DNA of 64,000 bases from Streptomyces sp. NBC_01463 (GTDB lineage: Bacteria; Actinomycetota; Actinomycetes; Streptomycetales; Streptomycetaceae): the NCBI GenBank assembly GCA_036227345.1, contig CP109468.1, positions 1,426,001-1,490,000 of the forward strand, written 5' to 3'. The position numbers and the translations under genes were made by a program. Positions 51,317-58,516 of this stretch are shown piece after piece (position 1 is the stretch's first letter; every line of letters starts with the position of its first letter). The notes beneath the pieces were generated by a model that saw only the letters and a list, made by a program, of their open reading frames with translations, did no database searches and was not told the origin of the DNA.

Positions 51317-52341
51317 GCACCGCACCCGTCCCGTCGCGGGCGGTCGTCGTCGACCGGCCGGGCCGGCACCGGCTGACCTCGGGGCCGATTCCGGAGCCCG
51401 GTCCGGGCGAGGTCCGGGTCCAGGTGGCCGCCGCGGGCATCTGCATGAGCGACCGGGAGGTGTACGACGGCCATCGCGATCCGCGCTATGTGCGCTATCC
51501 GGTGGTGCCCGGTCATGAGTGGTCGGGCACGGTCGAGGCGGTGGGCCCCGGCGTCGATCCGGCCCTGACCGGCCGGCGTACCGTCGCCGAGGGATTCCGT
51601 TCCTGCGGGAGCTGCGAGCGGTGCCGCGGCGGCGAGACCTCGCTGTGCACCTCGGGGTACGACGAGACGGGCTTCACCCGGCCCGGGGCGTTCGCCGACC
51701 ATGTCGTGGTGCCCGCCCGGCTGCTGCACCCGCTGGCCGACGACGCGGACCTGCGCGCCGCCGCGCTGCTGGAGCCCGCGGCCGTGGTCGCCGCGGCGGT
51801 GCGGGCCGGGGCGCCGGAGCCGGGCGAGCGGATCGCCGTGGTGGGCGCGGGCACCCTCGGGCTGCTCACCGTCCAGCTGCTGGCCGCGGTGTCTCCCGGC
51901 GAACTGACGGTGATCGACCCACGGGACGAACGGGCGCGCCAGGCACTGCACTTCGGGGCGAGCGAGGTACTGGCACCCAAGGAGGCCGGCGAGGTGCACG
52001 GGCGCTACGACCTGGTCGTGGAGACGGCCGGGGCCGCGACCACCGCGGCCGACGCCTGCCTGCTCGCGCGGCGCGGCGGCCGGGTCGTGCTGACCGGAAT
52101 GTTCGCGCCGGGGGCCACCGGCATCGACCCGGTGCATCTGTCGCTGAGCCAGCTCACGGTGCGCAGCGTGTTCGGGGCGTCCTCCGCGTCCTGGTCGTAC
52201 GCGGTGCGGGCGTTCACCGCGGGGCTGCTGGATCCGGCGGCGCTGATCACGCACGAGTTCCCGCTGGAGCGGTTCGCGGACGCCGTGGCGCTGGTCGGGG
52301 GCGGCGGCGCGGGGACGGGCAAGGTGCTGATGCGTCCGTAG
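51313..52341 (+). CDS. Zinc-dependent alcohol/polyol dehydrogenase (MDR family)
   Basis: 342 residues. Catalytic zinc ligands appear in AAAGICMSDRE (Cys) and VPGHEWSG (His-Glu). The structural zinc lobe is CGSCERCRGGETSLC and the NAD-binding site is VVGAGTLGLLTVQLLAA. It oxidises an alcohol or sugar with NAD(P)+. Co-translated with the dehydratase (GTGA overlap), it probably makes the lactone or keto sugar that the SMP-30 lactonase and dehydratase process. Confidence 0.92.
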   Translation: MSTAPVPSRAVVVDRPGRHRLTSGPIPEPGPGEVRVQVAAAGICMSDREVYDGHRDPRYVRYPVVPGHEWSGTVEAVGPGVDPALTGRRTVAEGFRSCGSCERCRGGETSLCTSGYDETGFTRPGAFADHVVVPARLLHPLADDADLRAAALLEPAAVVAAAVRAGAPEPGERIAVVGAGTLGLLTVQLLAAVSPGELTVIDPRDERARQALHFGASEVLAPKEAGEVHGRYDLVVETAGAATTAADACLLARRGGRVVLTGMFAPGATGIDPVHLSLSQLTVRSVFGASSASWSYAVRAFTAGLLDPAALITHEFPLERFADAVALVGGGGAGTGKVLMRP

Positions 52342-52481
52342 GGGGTGTCCGCGTCAGCCGCGCGCCGCCGCCCCCGGCAGCCCTGCGGTCCACGGCACCC
52401 CGCCCGTCGCCCATTCACCCGAACCTCGTCCGGCCCGCCGAACGATTCACCGAACGACCCACCGAACACGAAAGGTCGCTC
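52342..52481 (+). other. Spacer with short ACCGAAC repeats before the barrel-like protein gene
   Basis: No gene. Three imperfect copies of CACCGAACG-like sequence lie between about 52435 and 52470, followed by AAAGG 6 nt before ATG 52482. They may simply be leader sequence. Confidence 0.35.
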
Positions 52482-53447
52482 ATGACCTCCGCATCCCCCG
52501 TCGGCGTCCGGCGCCCGGGTGAGCCCTCGCTCACCGCGCTCGGGCTCGGCGCCCCCGCCCCCGACCCGGCCGACACCTCCGCGCACACCTTTCCCGACGG
52601 CGGCACCTGGCGGACCGAGATCCCGTCCGTGGAGGGTCCCGAGGCGCTGTCCGTCGTACTGAAGGAGAGCGCACGCCTCGACGTCCCCGTCCACCGGATC
52701 AGCCAGGGCAGCGGCATCTGGATGCTCAGTGACGCCGAGATCACCGACATGGTGGAGGGCTGCGCCGAACGCGGCATCGAGCTCTGCCTGTTCACCGGTC
52801 CGCGCGGCAGCTGGGACACCGGGGCCTCGTTCCGCACCGACTCGGGCGGGGCCGGGCTGCGCGCCCGGGGCCACGACGCCCTGGCCGGTTGTGTCGAGGA
52901 CGCCCTGCGGGCCTCCGCGCTCGGCGTGAGGTGTCTGCTCGTGGCGGACGAGGGGGTGCTCTGGACCCTGCACCGGCTACGGGCGCAGGGCGTGCTGCCC
53001 GCCGACACGACGTTCAAGGTGTCCGCCCTGATCGGGCCGGTGAACCCCGCGTCGTTCGCCGTGTTCGAGCAGCTCGGGGCGGACTCGGTCAACATCCCGT
53101 CCGACCTGACGCTCGCTCACTTCACGGAGATCCGGCGGGTGTCGGCCGCTCCGATGGACCTGTACATCGAGGCACCGGACGATCTCGGCGGCTATGTGCG
53201 GATGTACGAGGCGGCCGAGCTGATCCGGCGCGGCGCCCCGCTCTACCTCAAGTTCGGCCTGTCCAGGGCGCCCGGCATCTACCCGTACGGCGCCCATCTG
53301 CGCGATGTCGCCCTGGACACGGCGCGCGAGCGGGTCCGGCGGGGGCGGCTCGTCCTGGATCTGCTGGCCCGGCACGGCGCTGCCGGGAACATGTCGCCGC
53401 TCGGCTCCCGGCTGCCGGGCACCCTGCGCCGGTTCCCGGCGGAGTGA
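52482..53447 (+). CDS. Unknown protein of the sugar-acid cluster, probably a beta/alpha barrel related to U32-peptidase-like proteins
   Basis: 321 residues. I cannot name its family firmly. The alternation (VPVHRISQGSGIWMLSDAEITDMVEGCAERGIELCLFTGPRG ... GVRCLLVADEGVLWTLHRLRAQG ... LGADSVNIPSDLTLAHFTEI ... MDLYIEAPDDLGGYVRM) suggests a TIM barrel, and the last part resembles the collagenase/U32-peptidase-like superfamily. A conserved Asp/Glu-rich face (YIEAPDD) could bind metal. It is in the sugar-acid operon, where an aldolase would be expected. AAAGG precedes ATG 52482. Confidence 0.72.
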   Translation: MTSASPVGVRRPGEPSLTALGLGAPAPDPADTSAHTFPDGGTWRTEIPSVEGPEALSVVLKESARLDVPVHRISQGSGIWMLSDAEITDMVEGCAERGIELCLFTGPRGSWDTGASFRTDSGGAGLRARGHDALAGCVEDALRASALGVRCLLVADEGVLWTLHRLRAQGVLPADTTFKVSALIGPVNPASFAVFEQLGADSVNIPSDLTLAHFTEIRRVSAAPMDLYIEAPDDLGGYVRMYEAAELIRRGAPLYLKFGLSRAPGIYPYGAHLRDVALDTARERVRRGRLVLDLLARHGAAGNMSPLGSRLPGTLRRFPAE

Positions 53448-53450
53448 GCC

Positions 53451-53489
53451 GCGGCCGGGCGGGTCCGGACCCCGGACCCGCCCGGCCGC
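53451..53489. terminator. Perfect 18-bp hairpin between the barrel-like gene and the lactonase gene
   Basis: Arms 53451-53468 and 53472-53489 are exactly complementary around a 3-nt loop (ACC), between converging stops at 53447 and 53500. A very stable bidirectional terminator without U-tract. Confidence 0.7.
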
Positions 53490-53499
53490 TCCCGCCGGC

Positions 53500-54351
53500 T
53501 CAGCCCGCGAAGGCGGTGGCGGCCGTCCCCTGCCCGGCGTCCGGCAGGACGAGCAGTGACCCCGAGAGCGGGTGCGGACGGGTGAGGCCGGTGCGCGCGG
53601 TGGAGACGTAGAGGTCGCGCAGGTCCCGGCCGCCGAAGGCGCAGGCGGTGGGCCGGCGCACCGGCAGACGGACGACGCGGTCCAGCCTGCCGTCGGGGGT
53701 GTAGCGGCGCAGCGCGGCGCCGTCCCACAGGGCGACCCAGACGGCCCCCTCGGCGTCGACGGTGAGGCCGTCGGGATATCCCACGCCCTCCTCCACGGTC
53801 GCGAACGGGCGGCGCCCCGTGACCTGTTCACCGTCCACGTCGAAGACGTCGATCCGGCGGGTCGGGGTGTCGATGTAGTACATCAGCCGGCCGTCCGGGC
53901 TCCATCCGGTGCCGTTGCTGCACGCCACCAGTGGCAGCACCCGGGTGGCCGCGCCGTCGGGCGCGATCCGGGTGAGGCTGCCGCCGGTCTCCGTCTCGTC
54001 GTAGCGCATGGTGCCCGCCCAGAGGGCCCCGTCCGGTGCGACCGCGGCGTCGTTGCCGCGGCGCCCGGGCTCGGCGTCGTGGACCAGCCAGCGGAAGGCA
54101 CCGTCCGTGTCGTACAGCCCGATGCCGTCGCGCAGATTGACGACGAGCCCGCCGCCGGCCCGGGGCTTGGCGGCGCCGACGTGCTGTTCGGTGGCCATGA
54201 CGGTCCGCCGGCCGCTCTCCGGGTCGTAGGTGTGGACGCGGGCGGACAGGATGTCGACCCAGATCAGCCGCCGGCCGGCCGGGTCCCAGGTCGGCCCTTC
54301 GCCGAGCGCGGCGTGCTCCCGTACGGCGACCTCGATGCGCGGGTGGTTCAC
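53500..54351 (-). CDS. SMP-30/gluconolactonase family sugar lactonase
   Basis: 283 residues of the SMP-30 six-bladed propeller. HAALGEGPTWDPAGRRLIWVDI (metal Glu), GRRGNDAAVAPDGALWAGTM (Asn-Asp), CSNGTGWSPDGRLMYYIDT and VGYPDGLTVDAEGAVWVALW (Asp) hold the metal site. It hydrolyses a sugar lactone to the acid, the step before dehydration. GTG 54351 overlaps the IclR stop (GTGA), so regulator and lactonase are co-translated. Confidence 0.93.
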   Translation of the reverse strand: MNHPRIEVAVREHAALGEGPTWDPAGRRLIWVDILSARVHTYDPESGRRTVMATEQHVGAAKPRAGGGLVVNLRDGIGLYDTDGAFRWLVHDAEPGRRGNDAAVAPDGALWAGTMRYDETETGGSLTRIAPDGAATRVLPLVACSNGTGWSPDGRLMYYIDTPTRRIDVFDVDGEQVTGRRPFATVEEGVGYPDGLTVDAEGAVWVALWDGAALRRYTPDGRLDRVVRLPVRRPTACAFGGRDLRDLYVSTARTGLTRPHPLSGSLLVLPDAGQGTAATAFAG

Positions 54352-55121
54352 GGCCTGCTCCGGTGGTGTCCGAGCCGGCCGGAGAGCGCCTCGGCGCCCT
54401 CGGCCGCGAGGCCGGCCAGCTCGCCCTCGCGCTCCTCGCTCCAGCGGATCATGGGCACGGAGACGGAGAGCGCGGCGACGACCCGGCCCGACCGGTCCCG
54501 TACGGGCGCGGCGACGCAGCTCACGTCGGGGTTGGACTCCCGGTGCTCCACGGCGATGCCCCGCTCCCGCACGGTGGCGAGCGCGGCGCGCAGCTCCCCT
54601 TCGTCGGTGATGCTGTTGGGGGTCATCCCGGTCAGTTCGAGACCGTCGAGCCGGGCGTCGAGCTCCCGGTCGGGCAGGGCGGCGAGGAGCATCTTGCCGA
54701 CGGACGTGCAGTGGGCGGGCAGCTTGCGGCCTGCCGCGGACACCATCCGGACCGCGTGGGTGGAGTCCACCTTGGCGATGTAGATGACGTCGGCCCCCTC
54801 CAGGATCGCCACATGGACGGTCTCCCCGCACGTCTCGGCGACCTGCCGCGCCACCTGCTGTCCTTCGGCGGCGAGGTCGAGCTGCTCGGCGTACCGGCTG
54901 CCGAGCTGGTAGGTGCGGACGCCGAGGCGGTAGCGGCCGGGCTGGTCGGGGACGGTGACCAGGTACGAGCGGGCGGCGAGCGTGGTCAGCAGCTCGTGGA
55001 CGGTGGTGCGCGGAAGCTGGAGCTTGCGGGTGACCTCGGGCGCGGAGAGCGTACCGTCGCCCTGGAGGAAGAGTTCGAGTACGTCGAGCGCCCTGGTCAC
55101 CGCGGGGACGAGTCGCCCCAT
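54348..55121 (-). CDS. IclR family transcriptional regulator
   Basis: 257 residues. The N-terminal winged helix is VTRALDVLELFLQGDGTLSAPEVTRKLQLPRTTVHELLTTLAARSYL. The effector-binding domain follows (CGETVHVAILEGADVIYIAKVDSTHAVRM, AAPVRDRSGRVVAALSVSVP). ATG 55121 gives a normal N-terminus; ATG 55151 is an alternative. It is the likely sensor-repressor of the sugar-acid cluster, acting on its own operon and on the repeats at 50115-50145. Confidence 0.94.
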   Translation of the reverse strand: MGRLVPAVTRALDVLELFLQGDGTLSAPEVTRKLQLPRTTVHELLTTLAARSYLVTVPDQPGRYRLGVRTYQLGSRYAEQLDLAAEGQQVARQVAETCGETVHVAILEGADVIYIAKVDSTHAVRMVSAAGRKLPAHCTSVGKMLLAALPDRELDARLDGLELTGMTPNSITDEGELRAALATVRERGIAVEHRESNPDVSCVAAPVRDRSGRVVAALSVSVPMIRWSEEREGELAGLAAEGAEALSGRLGHHRSRP

Positions 55122-55430
55122 GGTCGTGCACCACCCTCTCGTGTTCGACATTCCGGCCAGTGACCGGCATCACGAACACAGGCTAAGCGTGGCGGACTTG
55201 CCGGGGCAATGACGAGGTGACGTGCGGCACTCGGCACACACGGAATCCGGGAGGATTTGTTCACTTTCGTGCAGAAATGCCAGGTCAATGGGACCCTGTG
55301 GTGCCCCGTGCGCGAAGGCCGGTGCGCACGGTTCGGGCGCGCCTGCCGGTTCGGCGGGGCCCGGCAGGGTATTCGCTGTTCCATGTCGTCACCGAGCACC
55401 CCTTCACACCCCGCCGGCCTGCGGAGCGTC
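55122..55430. other. Region between the divergent iclR and PAP2-kinase genes
   Basis: No gene supported. TGTTCGACATTCCGG (about 55142-55156) loosely resembles the TCGAAC repeats before the dehydratase. A/T-richer sequence near 55250-55275 may hold the rightward promoter, but no clear pair of boxes was seen. The rightward gene could also start upstream at ATG 55383. Confidence 0.35.
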
Positions 55431-56879
55431 ATGCACCGATGCGATCTGGCCGTGTTCCAGAACCTGGCCCAGCGGCACTGGCCGGCCGCCGGGCCCGTGC
55501 TGCCCCGGCTCAGCCGCAGCGCCAACCACGGGCTGCTGTGGTTCGGCGCCGCCGCGGGCATGGCCGCGTTCGGTGGCAGCGCCCGGGCGCGGCGGGCCGC
55601 CCTGCGCGGGCTCGCCTCACTGGCGGTGGCCTCGGCCACGATCAACACGGTCGGCAAGGGGGCGGTCCGCCGGGAGCGTCCGATACTGGACGCCGTGCCG
55701 GTGATACGGCAGCTGAAGCGCCAGCCGGTCACCACGTCCTTCCCCTCGGGACACGCCGCGTCCGCCGCCGCGTTCGCCACCGGGGTGGCGCTCGAGTCGA
55801 AGGGCTGGGGTGCGGTCATCGCCCCTGTCGCCCTGTCGGTGGCCGCCTCCCGCGTCTACACCGGGGTGCACTATCCGAGCGATGTGCTGGCCGGTGCCGC
55901 ACTGGGCATAGGGGCGGCGTTCGCACTGCGCGGCGTCGTGCCGACCCGGGGGCAGCTGCCCGCGCCGGGCAGGCCGCCCGCACACGCGCCCGCCCTGCCG
56001 GACGGCCAGGACCTGGTCGTCGTCGTCAACCAGGAGTCGGGTACGGCGACGGCGACGGCATCCCTGGTCCGCGAGGCCCTGCCGCGGGCCGAGGTGGTGG
56101 AGTGCCCTCCCGCCGAGCTCTCCTCCGAACTGGAGAAGGCCGCCGGGCGCGGCCGGGCGCTGGGGGTGTGCGGCGGTGACGGCACGGTCAACCAGGCCGC
56201 CTCGGTGGCCGCCGTGCACGGTCTGCCGCTCGCCGTGTTCCCCGGCGGGACGCTGAACCACTTCGCGTACGACCTGGGCATCGAGACCGTGGCCGACGCC
56301 TGCGCCGCGCTCGGCACGGGCAGCGCGGTCCGGGTCGACCTGGGCCGCTTCCGGCCCGGTCCGGACGGCCCCGGGGGCGCCCACGGCTACTTCCTCAACG
56401 CCTTCAGCCTGGGCGTCTACCCGGAACTGGTCCGCACCCGCGAGCACTGGGCGCCACGGATCGGCGGCTGGCCGGCCGGAGTCCTCGCCGCCGCCAAGGT
56501 GCTGCGGGGCCAGCGCCCCCTGGAGGCGGAACTGCAGGGCCGCAGAAGGCCCCTGTGGCTGCTGTTCATCGGCAACGGCATGTTCCAGCGGGTCGGCCCG
56601 GCGCCGGGCCGGCGGCACAACCTCGCGGACGGGCTGCTGGACGTACGGGTCGTGCACGGCGGCCGCACGCCCGGCCTGAGGCTGCTGGCGGCCGCCGTCG
56701 CCGGTCCCCTGACCCGCTCCCCCATACACGCCGCCGTCCGCCGCCACCGCGTGCGCATCTCCGGGCTGCGACCGGGGACCCCGTACGCGTACGACGGTGA
56801 AGTGGCGCACAGCCACAGCGACTTGATGATCGACAAGCTTCCGGAGGCGCTCACGGTGTACTGCCCGATGACGGTGTGA
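55431..56879 (+). CDS. Fused PAP2 phosphatase and diacylglycerol kinase-like protein
   Basis: 482 residues. The N-terminal PAP2 phosphatase has its three motifs: KGAVRRERP, PSGHAASAAA and SRVYTGVHYPSDV. The C-terminal lipid kinase (DAGK catalytic) domain has VVVNQESGTATA, GVCGGDGTVNQAAS and FPGGTLNHFAYDL. The combination suggests interconversion of phospholipid or prenyl phosphate head groups at the membrane. ATG 55431 has GGAG 4 nt upstream; ATG 55383 would add 16 residues. A tandem hairpin array follows its stop. Confidence 0.9.
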   Translation: MHRCDLAVFQNLAQRHWPAAGPVLPRLSRSANHGLLWFGAAAGMAAFGGSARARRAALRGLASLAVASATINTVGKGAVRRERPILDAVPVIRQLKRQPVTTSFPSGHAASAAAFATGVALESKGWGAVIAPVALSVAASRVYTGVHYPSDVLAGAALGIGAAFALRGVVPTRGQLPAPGRPPAHAPALPDGQDLVVVVNQESGTATATASLVREALPRAEVVECPPAELSSELEKAAGRGRALGVCGGDGTVNQAASVAAVHGLPLAVFPGGTLNHFAYDLGIETVADACAALGTGSAVRVDLGRFRPGPDGPGGAHGYFLNAFSLGVYPELVRTREHWAPRIGGWPAGVLAAAKVLRGQRPLEAELQGRRRPLWLLFIGNGMFQRVGPAPGRRHNLADGLLDVRVVHGGRTPGLRLLAAAVAGPLTRSPIHAAVRRHRVRISGLRPGTPYAYDGEVAHSHSDLMIDKLPEALTVYCPMTV

Positions 56880-56910
56880 GACCGGCCCGGTCCGGGCGAA
56901 CGGAAGGAAC

Positions 56911-56990
56911 GGCCGACGCGGAGTCGGCCGAAAAGGGGGCGGCCGACGCGGAGTCGGCCGAACAGGGGGCGGCCGACGCGGAGTCGGCCG
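56911..56990 (+). repeat. Tandem 30-bp repeat, each unit a hairpin
   Basis: Two full copies (56911-56940 and 56941-56970) and a 20-bp third copy (56971-56990) of a unit starting GGCCGACGCGGAGTCGGCC. Within each, GGCCGAC and GTCGGCC form a 7-bp stem with a 5-nt loop. The array begins 32 nt after the PAP2-kinase stop, so it may act as a multi-hairpin terminator or RNA stabiliser. Confidence 0.8.
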
Positions 56991-57102
56991 CCCCCGTCGC
57001 GTACTCCCGCACCACCACCGTGTCCACATAGCAAGATACGGATCTCACCATTCGGCATTCAGGCGTACGGTGGCCCTACCGATCAGCGCTTTCCCGGTGC
57101 GC

Positions 57103-57163
57103 GTTCCAAGAGTTCCGAGAGCCCTGAGAGCCGACTGTTCCGAGAGTTCCGAGAGTTCCGAGA
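57103..57163 (+). repeat. 9-bp tandem repeat in the leader of a methyltransferase gene
   Basis: GTTCCGAGA occurs at 57112-57120, 57137-57145, 57146-57154 and 57155-57163, with a one-base variant at 57103-57111 and a degenerate unit between. The last copy ends 14 nt before ATG 57178 and supplies part of the purine-rich ribosome-site region. Confidence 0.8.
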
Positions 57164-57177
57164 GAGGATGCACGGTC

Positions 57178-57987
57178 ATGCCGAAGGAGACCGCCGTCTA
57201 CACCCACGGCCACCACGAGTCGGTGCTGCGCTCGCACCGCTGGCGTACCGCCGCCAATTCCGCGGCCTACCTCATCGGTGAACTCCGCCCGGACATGGCC
57301 GTGCTGGATGTGGGCTGCGGACCCGGCACCATCACCGCGGACCTGGCCGCGCTGGTCGCCCCCGGCCGGGTGACGGCCGTCGACACCACCCGGGAGATCC
57401 TGGACAAGGCGGCCGCGGAGGCCGCCGAACGGGGTCTGGACAACGTCGAGTTCGCCGTCGCTGACGTCCACGCCCTGGACTTCCCGGACGACTCGTTCGA
57501 CGTCGTCCACGCCCACCAGGTGCTCCAGCACGTAGGAGACCCGGTGCAGGCGCTGCGCGAGATGCGGCGGGTCTGCCGGCCCGGTGGCCTCGTCGCGGCC
57601 CGCGACAGCGACTACGCGGCGATGAGCTGGTTCCCGGAGTCCCCCGAGATGACCGCCTGGCTGGAGCTGTACCGACGGGTGGCACGGGCCAACGGCGGGG
57701 AGCCGGACGCGGGACGCCGACTGCTCTCCTGGGCGCGCGAGGCGGGCTTCACCGACATCACGCCGACGGCCGCCTCCTGGTGTTTCGCCACCCCGGAGAG
57801 CCGGGACTGGTGGAGCGGCCTGTGGGCGGACCGTACGGTCGGCTCGGCCTATGCCGCACGCGCGGTCGACGGCGGCCATGCGACGCAGGAGCAGCTGACC
57901 GCGCTCGCGGAGGCCTGGCGCACCTGGGGTGCGCAGGACGACGGCTGGTTCATGGTCCCGCACGGCGAGGTCCTCTGCCGGGCCTGA
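57178..57987 (+). CDS. SAM-dependent methyltransferase
   Basis: 269 residues of the Methyltransf_11/25 type. MAVLDVGCGPGTITADLAALVAPGRVTAVDTT is motif I-II; VEFAVADVHALDFPDDSFDVVHAHQVLQHVGDPVQALREMRRVCRPGGLVAARDSD completes the core. The family methylates small molecules. AGGA lies 9 nt before ATG 57178. The leader holds a 9-bp tandem repeat. The upstream in-frame extension (translated repeats) is not supported. Confidence 0.9.
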   Translation: MPKETAVYTHGHHESVLRSHRWRTAANSAAYLIGELRPDMAVLDVGCGPGTITADLAALVAPGRVTAVDTTREILDKAAAEAAERGLDNVEFAVADVHALDFPDDSFDVVHAHQVLQHVGDPVQALREMRRVCRPGGLVAARDSDYAAMSWFPESPEMTAWLELYRRVARANGGEPDAGRRLLSWAREAGFTDITPTAASWCFATPESRDWWSGLWADRTVGSAYAARAVDGGHATQEQLTALAEAWRTWGAQDDGWFMVPHGEVLCRA

Positions 57988-58088
57988 GGGCCGTCCGGGG
58001 ACCACCGCCCCGGGTGCCGGCCGCGCGCCGCGTCCGGGGCGTCCCGCTCCCCTCCGCCGAATCGATCACACACCGCTGACCGGCCAAC

Positions 58089-58101
58089 TACCCTGTTCGG
58101 C
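58089..58101 (+). promoter_or_regulatory. -10 box of a probable leaderless VOC gene
   Basis: TACCCT (58089-58094) lies 7 nt before ATG 58102 with no ribosome site between. The -35 is not clear. Confidence 0.3.
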
Positions 58102-58458
58102 ATGGAAATCCTGGGAACCACGCTGCGTATCTGCGTCGACGACCTGGAGGCCGCGGTGGCCTTCTACGAGGACCTGACGGCGAGTTCGGCGCAGCGCTTC
58201 GAGCGCGGCGGGGTCTCCGTCGCCGCCGTCAGCTGTTTTCTGCTGATGAGCGGTCCCGAGTCCGAGCTGGAGATCCTGCGCAAGGTGACCGCGACGATCG
58301 CCGTGAAGGACGTCGACGAGGCCCACGCCTCACTGACCCGGGTCGGCGCCCACGTCATCGCGGGCCCCGTCCCGACCCCGGTCGGCCGCAATCTGATCGC
58401 GGTGCACCCGGACGGCTCGGTCTTCGAGTACGTCGACCGCAACCGCGCCGCCGGCTGA
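58102..58458 (+). CDS. VOC superfamily (glyoxalase/bleomycin resistance-fold) protein
   Basis: 118 residues, one glyoxalase-like module of two beta-alpha-beta-beta-beta units: LRICVDDLEAAVAFYEDLT and VAVKDVDEAHASLTRVGAHV-like second half, ending VHPDGSVFEYVDRN with the terminal Glu ligand. Members isomerise, cleave or sequester small molecules. Only part of the metal set is obvious. The stop lies within a strong terminator stem. Confidence 0.85.
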   Translation: MEILGTTLRICVDDLEAAVAFYEDLTASSAQRFERGGVSVAAVSCFLLMSGPESELEILRKVTATIAVKDVDEAHASLTRVGAHVIAGPVPTPVGRNLIAVHPDGSVFEYVDRNRAAG

Positions 58459-58494
58459 GGGCTGTCCCGCAACTCCTGGCGGGACAGCCCTCAG
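58455..58494. terminator. Perfect 16-bp bidirectional terminator hairpin
   Basis: CTGAGGGCTGTCCCGC (58455-58470) pairs exactly with 58479-58494 around an 8-nt loop. The VOC stop codon is inside the left arm; the DUF5107 gene stops 23 nt to the right. Confidence 0.75.
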
Positions 58495-58516
58495 AACCGG
58501 GAGAGGCCCAGGCTCC

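Noticed and set aside
56851..57051. 66-codon minus frame with repeated SADSASAAP units
   Set aside because: It is simply the 30-bp hairpin repeat read as protein; no ribosome site or domain.
57070..57177. N-terminal extension of the methyltransferase through the 9-bp repeats
   Set aside because: ATG 57178 has a ribosome site and the domain starts soon after; the extension is translated repeat.
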